NCBI RefSeq assembly: GCF_016597725.1
Contig: NZ_VCGY01000001.1
Span: forward strand, 620,001 to 684,000
Length of the DNA stretch: 64,000 bases
Source: Marinobacter sp. 1-4A
GTDB lineage: Bacteria > Pseudomonadota > Gammaproteobacteria > Pseudomonadales > Oleiphilaceae
Direction: 5' to 3'
Under the pieces are notes generated by a model. That model was not told the DNA's origin and did not search any database. It saw nothing but the letters and a program-made list of their open reading frames with translations. This document shows, one piece after another, positions 48,201 to 55,160 of this stretch (position 1 is its first letter; each line of letters begins with the position of its first letter). Made by a program: the position numbers and the translations under genes.

Positions 48201-48911
48201 ATGAACGTACTCAAAGAGTTGGGTGTTACCGACAACGTTGCCCTACTGCCCCAAGGCGTGGCAAAGCCCGCAGCCGCGAGCAACGCAGAACAATCGGACA
48301 GCTTCACAGTTGCCTGCTTTGGTTTCTTGTTCCCCCACAAGGGAGTGCTTGAACTAATCGACGCATTTGCAGATTTCCGCCAAGCGCACCCCGAAGCTGC
48401 GAACGCAAAGCTGCTGCTGCTCAACAGCGTTCATTCCAGCCCGGCTTCTGCGGACTACGAACAGCAATGCCAGCAGAGAATCCGGGAAAAAGGTATTGAA
48501 GCGGTTACTGAGTTCTGTTCGGAGTTTTTGCCAGAAGAAACGATTGCCGCGAAGCTCGCCAGCAGCAACCTTCTGATATTGCCTTACAGAGAAACACCGG
48601 AGTCCAGCAGCGCCGCCGTGCGCACGGCCGTAGCCTGCTGTCCCACAGTTGCCGTGACTCCGGCGCGCATTTTTACTGAAGTACGCAACGCAACCCTAAC
48701 CTTACCCGGTTTTGAGACTCTTCATATTCGCCAGCTCATCGAACAAACCTGGACTGGCAGCAATGAGAGTGACATTGAACAGGTACACAAAGGGCGGGAG
48801 CGCTGGCTTGCGGAGCACAGCTGGTCGAAAGTCGCCAACCGCCACAACCGGCTTATCAATGCAGGCACAGCCGACGCACGTTGGTTAACCCAACCGGAGG
48901 CAGCCGAATGA
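45300..48911 (+). CDS. Methyltransferase/coiled-coil/double glycosyltransferase fusion (WbdD-like capping plus GT4)
   Basis: A 1203-residue fusion. Residues about 30-190 form a class I SAM methyltransferase (VLDLGCGRGEWLSAL, AFHFVEHIPFDDL, ALQPGGLLILETPNPEN). Residues about 225-350 are a long helical/coiled-coil stretch (HHQETADHLERTIHAEVEHMGAKL and on). Two GT4-like transferases follow at about 460-840 (LPSRGEGLNLPAIEAARYGLPVI) and 830-1190 (LMSTWGEACGIAEYSRYL, ACFGFLFPHKGVLELI). The plan recalls WbdD, whose coiled coil measures O-antigen length before terminal methylation, but no kinase domain is visible. It overlaps wzm by 4 bp (ATGA), so it is coupled to the ABC exporter. Confidence 0.87.
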   Translation: MTKGFYQSFENLHRGSEEEVASRLEAYQPLLDTLHEILPEAPVLDLGCGRGEWLSALEKTGFQPEGVDTDPDMLADCQSKNLIAHDSDALAFLRKAPDNHYGIVSAFHFVEHIPFDDLKSLIEEAYRALQPGGLLILETPNPENPIIGACYFYMDPTHVKPLPPGLLQFVADYSGFQPSCVWRLSEAKGLRNQAPSLDTVLKESSPDYAVIAQKPGHDEASTHLQPIFKEVKGITLSELARRYDNHHQETADHLERTIHAEVEHMGAKLTQDLVRLNTERQALSEAVAKQQRALQDALRSEFHSVLRGVTEEYKAKIAQQEALLLDTRKLQATHDEKIRSLAIFTRILVPISRLITGSNNRLTQARRASQNGIFYQWQLIKLLKLLGLTNLAKARAERIGLTLQGAPIKASHPATSGVNEYSTRGPLQHIQQALIRVLSYDKNTEHSHQTTTDHNAERTICIEGHFSGSYSLAAVNRALAMALLKNENTTLALIPREGSRSTQIHNAPANELERLRPLIQTPPVKADIAIYHHFPVIENPDAQQGTPILFFFWEESLVPEQTIAQINEHYSGVIVTSWVVKKALIDSGCNQPVAIVPLPMEDDLKTPPGPAHGTPYRFLHISSCFPRKGADVLLGAFRDLLESHQDIELVIKTFPNPHNTIEEQINEQIPESLQSRVQLILEDYDDQSMDTLYRSAHAVVLPSRGEGLNLPAIEAARYGLPVITTGYGAHTDFLTGKGVKFINYSFAPSQSHLQTPGSLWVNPDAKDLQTQCEAVLTELRLGTVTTEDTQQAIAKAFFSENARERLTSSLQKLTELAPDTKERSIILMSTWGEACGIAEYSRYLAQELLEQGASVGVWAPKHLANPSQAPLAKQLTSLECCWQPQSHDMPEALATADDTVWVQYHPGFFALDSQLEESIETATRAGKLRFITLHATLPLLQLPEQSREQAANTLNKFYRVVVHTPSDMNVLKELGVTDNVALLPQGVAKPAAASNAEQSDSFTVACFGFLFPHKGVLELIDAFADFRQAHPEAANAKLLLLNSVHSSPASADYEQQCQQRIREKGIEAVTEFCSEFLPEETIAAKLASSNLLILPYRETPESSSAAVRTAVACCPTVAVTPARIFTEVRNATLTLPGFETLHIRQLIEQTWTGSNESDIEQVHKGRERWLAEHSWSKVANRHNRLINAGTADARWLTQPEAAE

Positions 48912-49714
48912 CTCAACGAGCCCTTGCCATAGCCCGCTACTGGTGGAGCTACCGCTTCTTCGTGCGCAGTGCCATCCGCAACGACCTGCGCGCGCGTTAC
49001 GCCCGCAGCAAGCTCGGCCTACTCTGGGCTTTGGTACAACCTCTGGCTATGGTGCTGATCTACACCTTGATCCTTTCGCACCTTATGTCAGCAAAGCTTC
49101 CTGAAACTGACACAGTTTACGCCTACCCTATCTACTTGATGTCCGGCATGCTCGCCTGGACGCTATTCTCTGAAGCCGTAGGCCGAGGACTTGGGATCTT
49201 TGTGGAACAAGGCGAACTGATTAAAAAAGTGGCCTTCCCCAGAGCACTACTCCCAATAATTGCGCTAGGCAGCGCCACCGTAAATGGCCTTGCACTGCTT
49301 TCAATGATGCTGATGGTTTTCCTGTTTCTCGGCCACTGGCCGGATTTACACTACCTGTGGATGCCCGGCCTAATGTTCCTTGCGCTCTGGCTCGGCTTAT
49401 CCATTGGCTTGCTCTTTGGCTTAATGAACGTGTTCTTCCGGGACATCAGTCAGGCAATACCCGTCATTCTCCAATTCCTGTTTTGGCTAACTCCCATTGT
49501 TTACGCGCTCTCGATGCTGCCTCCGGAATACCATAGCTACTTTTCCTGGAACCCCATCGCCAAACTGACCGCCGCCTTTCAGGACGTGATCCTTTACCGG
49601 CGTAACCCTACAGAGTTGCATCTCGTATATCTGAGCGGCATTGCTTTCATCTTCACTGCCCTAAGCGCAGGCCTCTACCTGCGGGTAAAACACGAACTGG
49701 CAGACCATCTATGA
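48908..49714 (+). CDS. wzm: O-antigen ABC transporter permease Wzm
   Basis: A 268-residue ABC-2 type permease. The start is ATG 48908, which overlaps the stop of the upstream fusion gene as ATGA; a longer in-frame reading to 48881 lies inside that gene. About six transmembrane helices are visible from residue 35 on (LGLLWALVQPLAMVLIYTLIL onward), plus the family pattern IRNDLRARYARSKLGLLW and VFFRDISQAIPVILQFLFWLTPIVY. With Wzt it exports undecaprenyl-linked polysaccharide across the inner membrane. Confidence 0.95.
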   Translation: MTQRALAIARYWWSYRFFVRSAIRNDLRARYARSKLGLLWALVQPLAMVLIYTLILSHLMSAKLPETDTVYAYPIYLMSGMLAWTLFSEAVGRGLGIFVEQGELIKKVAFPRALLPIIALGSATVNGLALLSMMLMVFLFLGHWPDLHYLWMPGLMFLALWLGLSIGLLFGLMNVFFRDISQAIPVILQFLFWLTPIVYALSMLPPEYHSYFSWNPIAKLTAAFQDVILYRRNPTELHLVYLSGIAFIFTALSAGLYLRVKHELADHL

Positions 49715-50958
49715 GTGTACTCATCAACGTAGAGAATCTAGGCAAGGCGTTTCGCACCTACCCGAACGCCACCCAACGGATTCGCAGCTGGCTGGGCTTA
49801 TCCACCCGTAATGTGAAGGACATTTGGGTGCTCAAGAATCTGAACTTTCAGGTGCACGCTGGCGAAGCCGTTGGCCTTGTGGGTGAAAACGGCGCGGGTA
49901 AGAGTACGTTGCTCAAAATGATAGCGGGCACCCTCGCCCCTACAGAAGGCGGCATCCAACTCTTTGGAGAAGTGAGAGCCATTCTAGAACTGGGTATGGG
50001 GTTCAATGGCGAATTTACGGGCCGGGAAAACGCCCGCCACGGCCTCAGCATGATGGGCATGAGTGCCGAAGAGGCGGATTCCCTTCTACCAGAGGTGGAA
50101 GCGTTTGCAGAAGTGGGCGACTACTTTGACCGCCCTCTTCGCACCTACTCCAGTGGCATGCAAATGCGAGTAACCTTTGCCGTTGCCACAGCGCGGCGCC
50201 CACAAGTACTCATTGTTGACGAAGCTCTAGCCGTGGGCGATGCCTACTTCCAACACAAAAGCTTCGAAAAAATCCGTGAAATGCAAAGAGCAGGCACAAC
50301 GTTACTCATCGTGTCTCACGATCGCGGTGCCATACAAAGAATCTGCGACAGAGTAATCCTGCTTGAGCACGGCGAAATCAGCCGGGAAGGCGACCCGGAA
50401 GTCATTATGGATTACTACAACGCCATGCTGGCTAACAAAGGCAACCAAAAACACACAGTACACAGCGAAGAACTTGAGGATGGCCGGGTTGCAACCACAT
50501 CAGGCACCGGCGAAGCTACCATCCAAAGCGTGACCCTACACGACGCCAATAGCGGTGATCCCATAGAAATAGCCACCGTTGGCCAAGAAGTAGAGCTTAA
50601 AGTGAAGCTCGATATTAACGAGCATATTGATCAACTCGTGGTGGGCTATGTGATCAAAGACCGCCTACGGCAAGACGTATTCGGAACCAACACCCACCTA
50701 CTGGATCAGGTGCTAGAAAACCCAACACCGGGCCAAACCCTGAACTACCGATTCCGATTTACCTGCAACCTTGGTGAAGGCAGCTACTCTACATCTGTAG
50801 CGGCGCACGCGGACGACACCCATGTACGCCACAACTACCACTGGAAAGACCTCGCCTGCACCTTTGAAGTGGTAAACGCCAATAAAAAGCGGTTCCTCGG
50901 CGTAGCTTGGATACCGCCAGAGCTAACCATAGAACCTAATTCCGGAGACACACAATGA
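49711..50958 (+). CDS. wzt: O-antigen ABC transporter ATPase Wzt with C-terminal carbohydrate-binding domain
   Basis: A 415-residue ATPase. The nucleotide-binding domain (about 1-245) has Walker A GLVGENGAGKSTLLKM, a signature TYSSGMQMRV and Walker B VLIVDEALAVGD. The C-terminal domain (about 260-405) matches the beta-sandwich Wzt-C type that recognises a modified chain end. Such domains occur when the exporter reads a terminal cap such as methyl or phosphomethyl, which fits the methyltransferase fused upstream. Overlaps wzm by 4 bp and the reductase by 4 bp. Confidence 0.95.
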   Translation: MSVLINVENLGKAFRTYPNATQRIRSWLGLSTRNVKDIWVLKNLNFQVHAGEAVGLVGENGAGKSTLLKMIAGTLAPTEGGIQLFGEVRAILELGMGFNGEFTGRENARHGLSMMGMSAEEADSLLPEVEAFAEVGDYFDRPLRTYSSGMQMRVTFAVATARRPQVLIVDEALAVGDAYFQHKSFEKIREMQRAGTTLLIVSHDRGAIQRICDRVILLEHGEISREGDPEVIMDYYNAMLANKGNQKHTVHSEELEDGRVATTSGTGEATIQSVTLHDANSGDPIEIATVGQEVELKVKLDINEHIDQLVVGYVIKDRLRQDVFGTNTHLLDQVLENPTPGQTLNYRFRFTCNLGEGSYSTSVAAHADDTHVRHNYHWKDLACTFEVVNANKKRFLGVAWIPPELTIEPNSGDTQ

Positions 50959-51857
50959 CGGCCAGCCCACACGTTCTCATTACCGGCGCCAGCGGTTTTA
51001 CCGGACAACATCTGGCCCCCATGCTACTGAGCCAAGGTTATCGAGTATCGGGTACCGGCCATGGCGATTGCACGGGTGTGAGCTGCGAACCCATGGACCT
51101 AACCAATGCAGCGCAGGTAAAAGACGTTATTACACGGCTACAGCCGGATTACGTAATCCATCTAGCTGCGCTCTCGTTTGTGGCACACCCAACACCAGAA
51201 GACTTTTACCGCGTGAATACGCTGGGCACAGAGCATCTGCTAGCGGCTTTGGCCGAGCAAGAGGAGCCTGTAAAAAAAGTGATACTGGCCAGCACGTCCA
51301 ACGTGTACGGCCGGCATCAGGTGCCAGTACAAAGCGAAGACCTATGCCCTTCTCCAGTAAACCATTATGGCTGCAGCAAACTGGCCATGGAGCACATGGC
51401 CGCCAACTGGTTTAGCAAACTGCCCATACTCATCACCCGCCCCTTCAATTACACCGGCCCCGGACAACTTCCGCACTTTCTAGTTCCCAAAATGGTCAAA
51501 CACCTTGCCGAAAACGCACCCGAAATTGAACTAGGCAACTTGGATGTAGCAAGAGACATTTCCGACGTACGAGATATTTGCCAAGCCTACATCGCCCTGT
51601 TAGAGAGTGACGGCCACAGCCAAGCAGTTAACCTTTGCTCCGGCACCGGCACCCACCTTAAAGAACTAATGAGCACATTGTGTGATCTGGCCGGTTATCA
51701 AATTAAGATAAAAGTTAACCCCGCCTTTGTTAGAGCCAATGAAATACCCAGTTTGCGCGGCGATCGGACTCGGTTGGAGCAGCTTGCTGGACCGCTATCC
51801 ACTAGGCCACTAAGAGATACCCTTGCCGATATGCTGGCTGGCGCACGCTGCGAATAA
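50955..51857 (+). CDS. rmd: GDP-6-deoxy-D-lyxo-hexos-4-ulose reductase-like (Rmd-type) SDR
   Basis: A 300-residue extended SDR. It has the Rossmann ITGASGFTGQHLAPM, IHLAALSFVAHP, the STSNVYG catalytic Ser region, NHYGCSKLAMEHM (YxxxK), RPFNYTGPGQ and FLVPKMVKHL. This pattern fits Rmd/Tld reductases that use the Gmd product to make GDP-D-rhamnose (or GDP-6-deoxy-D-talose). It is the last gene of the fusion-wzm-wzt operon. The gmd gene lies in the opposite-strand unit 8 kb away. The C4 stereochemistry is inferred, not proved. Confidence 0.85.
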   Translation: MTASPHVLITGASGFTGQHLAPMLLSQGYRVSGTGHGDCTGVSCEPMDLTNAAQVKDVITRLQPDYVIHLAALSFVAHPTPEDFYRVNTLGTEHLLAALAEQEEPVKKVILASTSNVYGRHQVPVQSEDLCPSPVNHYGCSKLAMEHMAANWFSKLPILITRPFNYTGPGQLPHFLVPKMVKHLAENAPEIELGNLDVARDISDVRDICQAYIALLESDGHSQAVNLCSGTGTHLKELMSTLCDLAGYQIKIKVNPAFVRANEIPSLRGDRTRLEQLAGPLSTRPLRDTLADMLAGARCE

Positions 51858-52002
51858 GTACCATTTCGCAGCAAGTTATCTGTATGCATTTTCAACAAAC
51901 ATTACAAAGCTGACATTTTAATTAAAGGGTACTAAACTGCCAGTAATAGTTCTGACACCCGCGTGTTCAGGGGCTATAAAACCAAGGACGAAGGAGAGAA
52001 CA

Positions 52003-52941
52003 ATGCATACAACAAACAAGGCAATTTTTAGCTCAAAAGCAGGATGGGCCATTTTGTTTTCGGCAGTGCTCGGCGTTACCGGCTGTGGCGGCTCAAGCAG
52101 CTCCGGTGGCGGCAACCCAGATAACGGGGGGGATAACGGCGGAAACAACGGTGGTGGCACCGTTAACGAACAACCCGCGAATATTCAATCGGAAGATGAT
52201 GCAAGACTGGGCGCCAATGCGGCCGTTGAATCCGCCCAGCAGGCCATCGCTCTAGAAGACTCGCCCGGAGGAATGTTCCCCGGAGGCGTAACCTTAACTC
52301 AAGAAACTCGCAACGACTGGGTTGCCTCCCACAGTCTTGAACTTGCGGAGCTAGGCCAACTACCTACCGGTGCCATTACTAACGTGCCGGGGAGTTGTGG
52401 TGGTAGCGCAGATCTAGACTATAGCGAAGGCTCCAACGACTATCGCATCGTCTACAATAATTTCTGTGTGGGAGATGGAGGCGACAATCAAATTATTGAC
52501 GGCACAATCTCTTGGTTTGGCTATACCAACATGGGAACAGAAGGGATTTGGGGCTACGACGCGAACTACTCTGTTACCTACCAAGGTGAAACCGAATATT
52601 TTAATTACAGCTATCGGTGCAACGGAGACAATTATGTTGGCTGCACCTATGATGGCAGCAGCTACGAAGGCAGAAACGGCAGAAGCTACCGCTCTGAGAA
52701 TGTCTCCGTTTCAGAGTCCAACGGCAACTACGATGTAAGCGCCCGGGTTTATGACGAAGAGCTCGGCTACATAGACTATCAGGCCAGCAACCTCGTTCTT
52801 TGCGAAGGTGGCTACGGTTTCTCCTCAGGCACCATCACTGTATCGGATGAAGCCAGCAATGAAGTGCTAACCGTTACCTTCTCTGGCTGTGATTCGTTCA
52901 CCATGACCTATCAGGGAAGCGCCTACACCATCGACTACTAA
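52003..52941 (+). CDS. Hypothetical lipoprotein, Gly/Asn/Ser-rich
   Basis: A 312-residue protein with a lipobox (LGVTGC, acylated Cys near residue 28) followed by a low-complexity Gly/Asp/Asn/Ser linker (about 30-55). The rest is acidic and Tyr/Asn/Gly-rich with repeated short beta-like segments (YNNFCVGDGGDNQIIDGTI, YSVTYQGETEYFNYSYRC) and a few Cys. It resembles exported surface lipoproteins of Marinobacter; no conserved enzymatic motif was seen. AAGGAGAG lies before the ATG. The function is unknown. Confidence 0.7.
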   Translation: MHTTNKAIFSSKAGWAILFSAVLGVTGCGGSSSSGGGNPDNGGDNGGNNGGGTVNEQPANIQSEDDARLGANAAVESAQQAIALEDSPGGMFPGGVTLTQETRNDWVASHSLELAELGQLPTGAITNVPGSCGGSADLDYSEGSNDYRIVYNNFCVGDGGDNQIIDGTISWFGYTNMGTEGIWGYDANYSVTYQGETEYFNYSYRCNGDNYVGCTYDGSSYEGRNGRSYRSENVSVSESNGNYDVSARVYDEELGYIDYQASNLVLCEGGYGFSSGTITVSDEASNEVLTVTFSGCDSFTMTYQGSAYTIDY

Positions 52942-52946
52942 CCGGC

Positions 52947-53792
52947 TTAGAACTTCAAGCCCACAGCAAACCCGGTCAGCCAGCTTTGGCTGGCCGGTTC
53001 TTCTACTCGCAAACGCCCCCCGCCTGCACGGTTAACAATTTTCGTGTCGCTTTTCCCAAACTGCCAAAAATGACCAAACACTTTAAATTCAATCGGCCCA
53101 ATCAAAGCAGTTGCCTGAACACTCGCACCGGGCTTTGAACCTAAACGGATGGATGGCGAGCCTGCACTAATTTCAGTTAAATCTACTGTTACCCTTCCCT
53201 CAAAGGTATAAAGCCCCCAGCCTTCCAAACACCAACTATCCATCCAGCCCAGCGCCACATTTTTGCAAACCGAGCCACCAAGCCCCAACTCCCGCCACCG
53301 GTACGCTTCGTTAAGCCGCAGAGTATTGGTTGTGGGAAGAATGTTTCTCTGCCACCTACGCATGCCTGCCCGCACCATTGGCGTAAAGCCATAGTTATGA
53401 AGGCTGATCTCTGGCCCACCCAGCGTTACATCAACAAACGTTTGTTCTGTATCTGTGTGCGTTCTTAGCGGGCGGCCGGATTGGGTCATCCCACGGTAGC
53501 GCACATCGTCAGAAAAGCGGGTGCCAGACACTTTTATCCAGCCTGAGTTCGAACTGTGAAACGCCAAGGCTGCTTGAACACCCGGCAAGGTTCCGCTTTC
53601 CTGATTGAGCGTAGCGCCTGAGCTAGACTGCTCCTCATAATCGAAATGCCCAAGCACAAGGCCAGCGTCAACCTTAACTTCGGCCTGCCCGGGAACACTA
53701 TGGATTAACAGAGGAAAAACAGACAACAAGCGCAGAAAAGCAGGCTGGCGCAGGTTAGCTTTCGCCTCCCGCCAAAAGCCAACCGGCTTCAT
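52947..53792 (-). CDS. Predicted outer-membrane beta-barrel protein
   Basis: A 281-residue protein. The start ATG 53792 overlaps the stop of gtrA as ATGA; an in-frame start five codons upstream is possible. A signal peptide is likely at about 25-45 (LLSVFPLLIHSVPGQA). The remainder alternates hydrophobic strands with Gly and aromatics (LVLGHFDYEEQ, FVDVTLGGPEISLHNYGF, VQATALIGPIEFKVFGHF) and ends in a terminal Phe (GLKF), as in outer-membrane barrels. It is the last gene of a Gtr-type operon. The family was not identified. Confidence 0.7.
   Translation of the reverse strand: MKPVGFWREAKANLRQPAFLRLLSVFPLLIHSVPGQAEVKVDAGLVLGHFDYEEQSSSGATLNQESGTLPGVQAALAFHSSNSGWIKVSGTRFSDDVRYRGMTQSGRPLRTHTDTEQTFVDVTLGGPEISLHNYGFTPMVRAGMRRWQRNILPTTNTLRLNEAYRWRELGLGGSVCKNVALGWMDSWCLEGWGLYTFEGRVTVDLTEISAGSPSIRLGSKPGASVQATALIGPIEFKVFGHFWQFGKSDTKIVNRAGGGRLRVEEPASQSWLTGFAVGLKF
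52971..53000 (+). terminator. Possible terminator hairpin inside a convergent gene's 3' end
   Basis: CCGGTCAGCCAGC (52972-52984), TTT, then GGCTGGCCGG (52988-52997) forms a strong hairpin followed by TTCTTCT. It lies just after the lipoprotein stop and within the C-terminal codons of the convergent barrel gene. It is a moderate candidate only. Confidence 0.4.
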
Positions 53793-54211
53793 TTTTGGAA
53801 AACCCACAATTTAGAGCCAGCGAAAACAAACAGCGGAACCAGAAAAACCGACAGGCATATTGCCAAAAACCCGGATTTTACCCCCGCCATCAAAAACAGC
53901 CACAGTAAGCCATTGTTAATACCAAACCCTGAAAGCGTCACCGCCAAAAACTTCAAAGCACTTCCCTTTTGCCGGAAGGTATAGCGAGAGTGCCCCCAAA
54001 AGGACACTTGAAAGGCGACAACAAACGCAAAGAAGTTCACCAAAAAAGGCGATACATCAGGCCAAGTGAATAATATCCACCACGCCATCCCAAGATGCAC
54101 TATCGTCGCCAAGCCACCTACAAGCCCAAATCGAATCAACTGCCCCGCCAACTGCGAGAAACGAGAACCGGAAGCGGGAGCTTGTATGTGTTCTTCAGGT
54201 GGTGGGTTCAT
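53789..54211 (-). CDS. gtrA: GtrA family flippase-like membrane protein
   Basis: A 140-residue GtrA-type protein with four transmembrane segments (about 28-130), including LIRFGLVGGLATIVHLGMAW, FQVSFWGHSRYTF and FAGSKLWVF. GtrA is thought to flip undecaprenyl-phosphate-linked sugars. The start ATG 54211 (MNPPPEEH) is preferred over an extension to 54286. It overlaps the upstream gtrB-like gene by 17 bp and the downstream barrel gene by 4 bp. Confidence 0.88.
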   Translation of the reverse strand: MNPPPEEHIQAPASGSRFSQLAGQLIRFGLVGGLATIVHLGMAWWILFTWPDVSPFLVNFFAFVVAFQVSFWGHSRYTFRQKGSALKFLAVTLSGFGINNGLLWLFLMAGVKSGFLAICLSVFLVPLFVFAGSKLWVFQK

Positions 54212-55160
54212 CGGCCACCTGTTTTTCCGCAATAATGTAGGGTGGGCGCCCTTTGGATTCGATGAATAACCGCCCGAGGTATTCACCCAAAATTCCGATG
54301 GAGATCAACTGCATGCCCCCCAAAAACATCACCCCCACAGCCAGCGACGCATAGCCGGGTACACTTACACCCCAAACCATCGTCTGGAAAATTACCCAGC
54401 CACCATAGAGAAAGGCAAAAAAAGCGACTAGCACACCAAGGTAAGACCACACTCGCAACGGCCAGGTAGAAAAGCTAACAATGCCATCCAGCGCAAAGTT
54501 CCAGAGTTTCCAATAATTGAAGCTCGACGTGCCCGCCACCCGGGCAGGTTGCTCATAGGGCACAGCACAGGTTTTAAACCCTACCCATGCGTATAGCCCT
54601 TTCATAAACCGGTTTCTTTCCGGCAGGCTGCGCAACGCATCCACCACCCGGCGATCAAGCAAGCGAAAATCTCCACCCCCCTCTGGCAAAGGTGTATGAG
54701 CCATCATATTGAAGAAACGATAGAACTGGCGAGAGGTCCAGCGCTTCATCGCCGTTTCTTCATTATCCGCATTGCGAACGCCGTAAACCATCTGGGCGTC
54801 ATCTTTGCGCCACACATCCACAAACTGCGAAATGGCATCAAAAGGATGTTGGAGATCCACATCCATAAGAACCACGGCATCACCCATCGCGTGATCCATA
54901 CCCGCAGACAGAGCAACTTCTTTACCAAAATTTCGGGAAAACGACAGGTAGTGAACGTTTGCGTGCTCCCCTGCGTAATAGCGCAGCAATGCAAGAGAGC
55001 TATCTGAAGAGCCATCGTTCACAAACGTCACATCCGCAGCAAATGGCCACTGTGCGCTTGCTTTCAGAAAAGCCTCCATGAACAACGGCACCGATGCTTC
55101 TTCGTTAAACACTGGCACCACCAGACTGATTTTTACATCACTCAATTCGCTCACGCTCAT
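54195..55160 (-). CDS. gtrB: GtrB-like bactoprenol glycosyltransferase (GT2)
   Basis: A GT2 enzyme that transfers a sugar from a nucleotide donor to undecaprenyl phosphate. The N-terminal catalytic domain (about 8-230) has SLVVPVFNEEASVPLFM, FVNDGSSDSSLALL, LSFSRNFGKEVALSAGMDHA and the DxD-like MDVDLQHP. Two C-terminal transmembrane helices lie at about 245-300. The start is ambiguous: ATG 55160, GTG 55175 or GTG 55154 are all in frame; the last has the best-placed GGGG SD. It overlaps the GT-C-like gene by 23 bp. Confidence 0.9.
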   Translation of the reverse strand: MSVSELSDVKISLVVPVFNEEASVPLFMEAFLKASAQWPFAADVTFVNDGSSDSSLALLRYYAGEHANVHYLSFSRNFGKEVALSAGMDHAMGDAVVLMDVDLQHPFDAISQFVDVWRKDDAQMVYGVRNADNEETAMKRWTSRQFYRFFNMMAHTPLPEGGGDFRLLDRRVVDALRSLPERNRFMKGLYAWVGFKTCAVPYEQPARVAGTSSFNYWKLWNFALDGIVSFSTWPLRVWSYLGVLVAFFAFLYGGWVIFQTMVWGVSVPGYASLAVGVMFLGGMQLISIGILGEYLGRLFIESKGRPPYIIAEKQVADEPTT

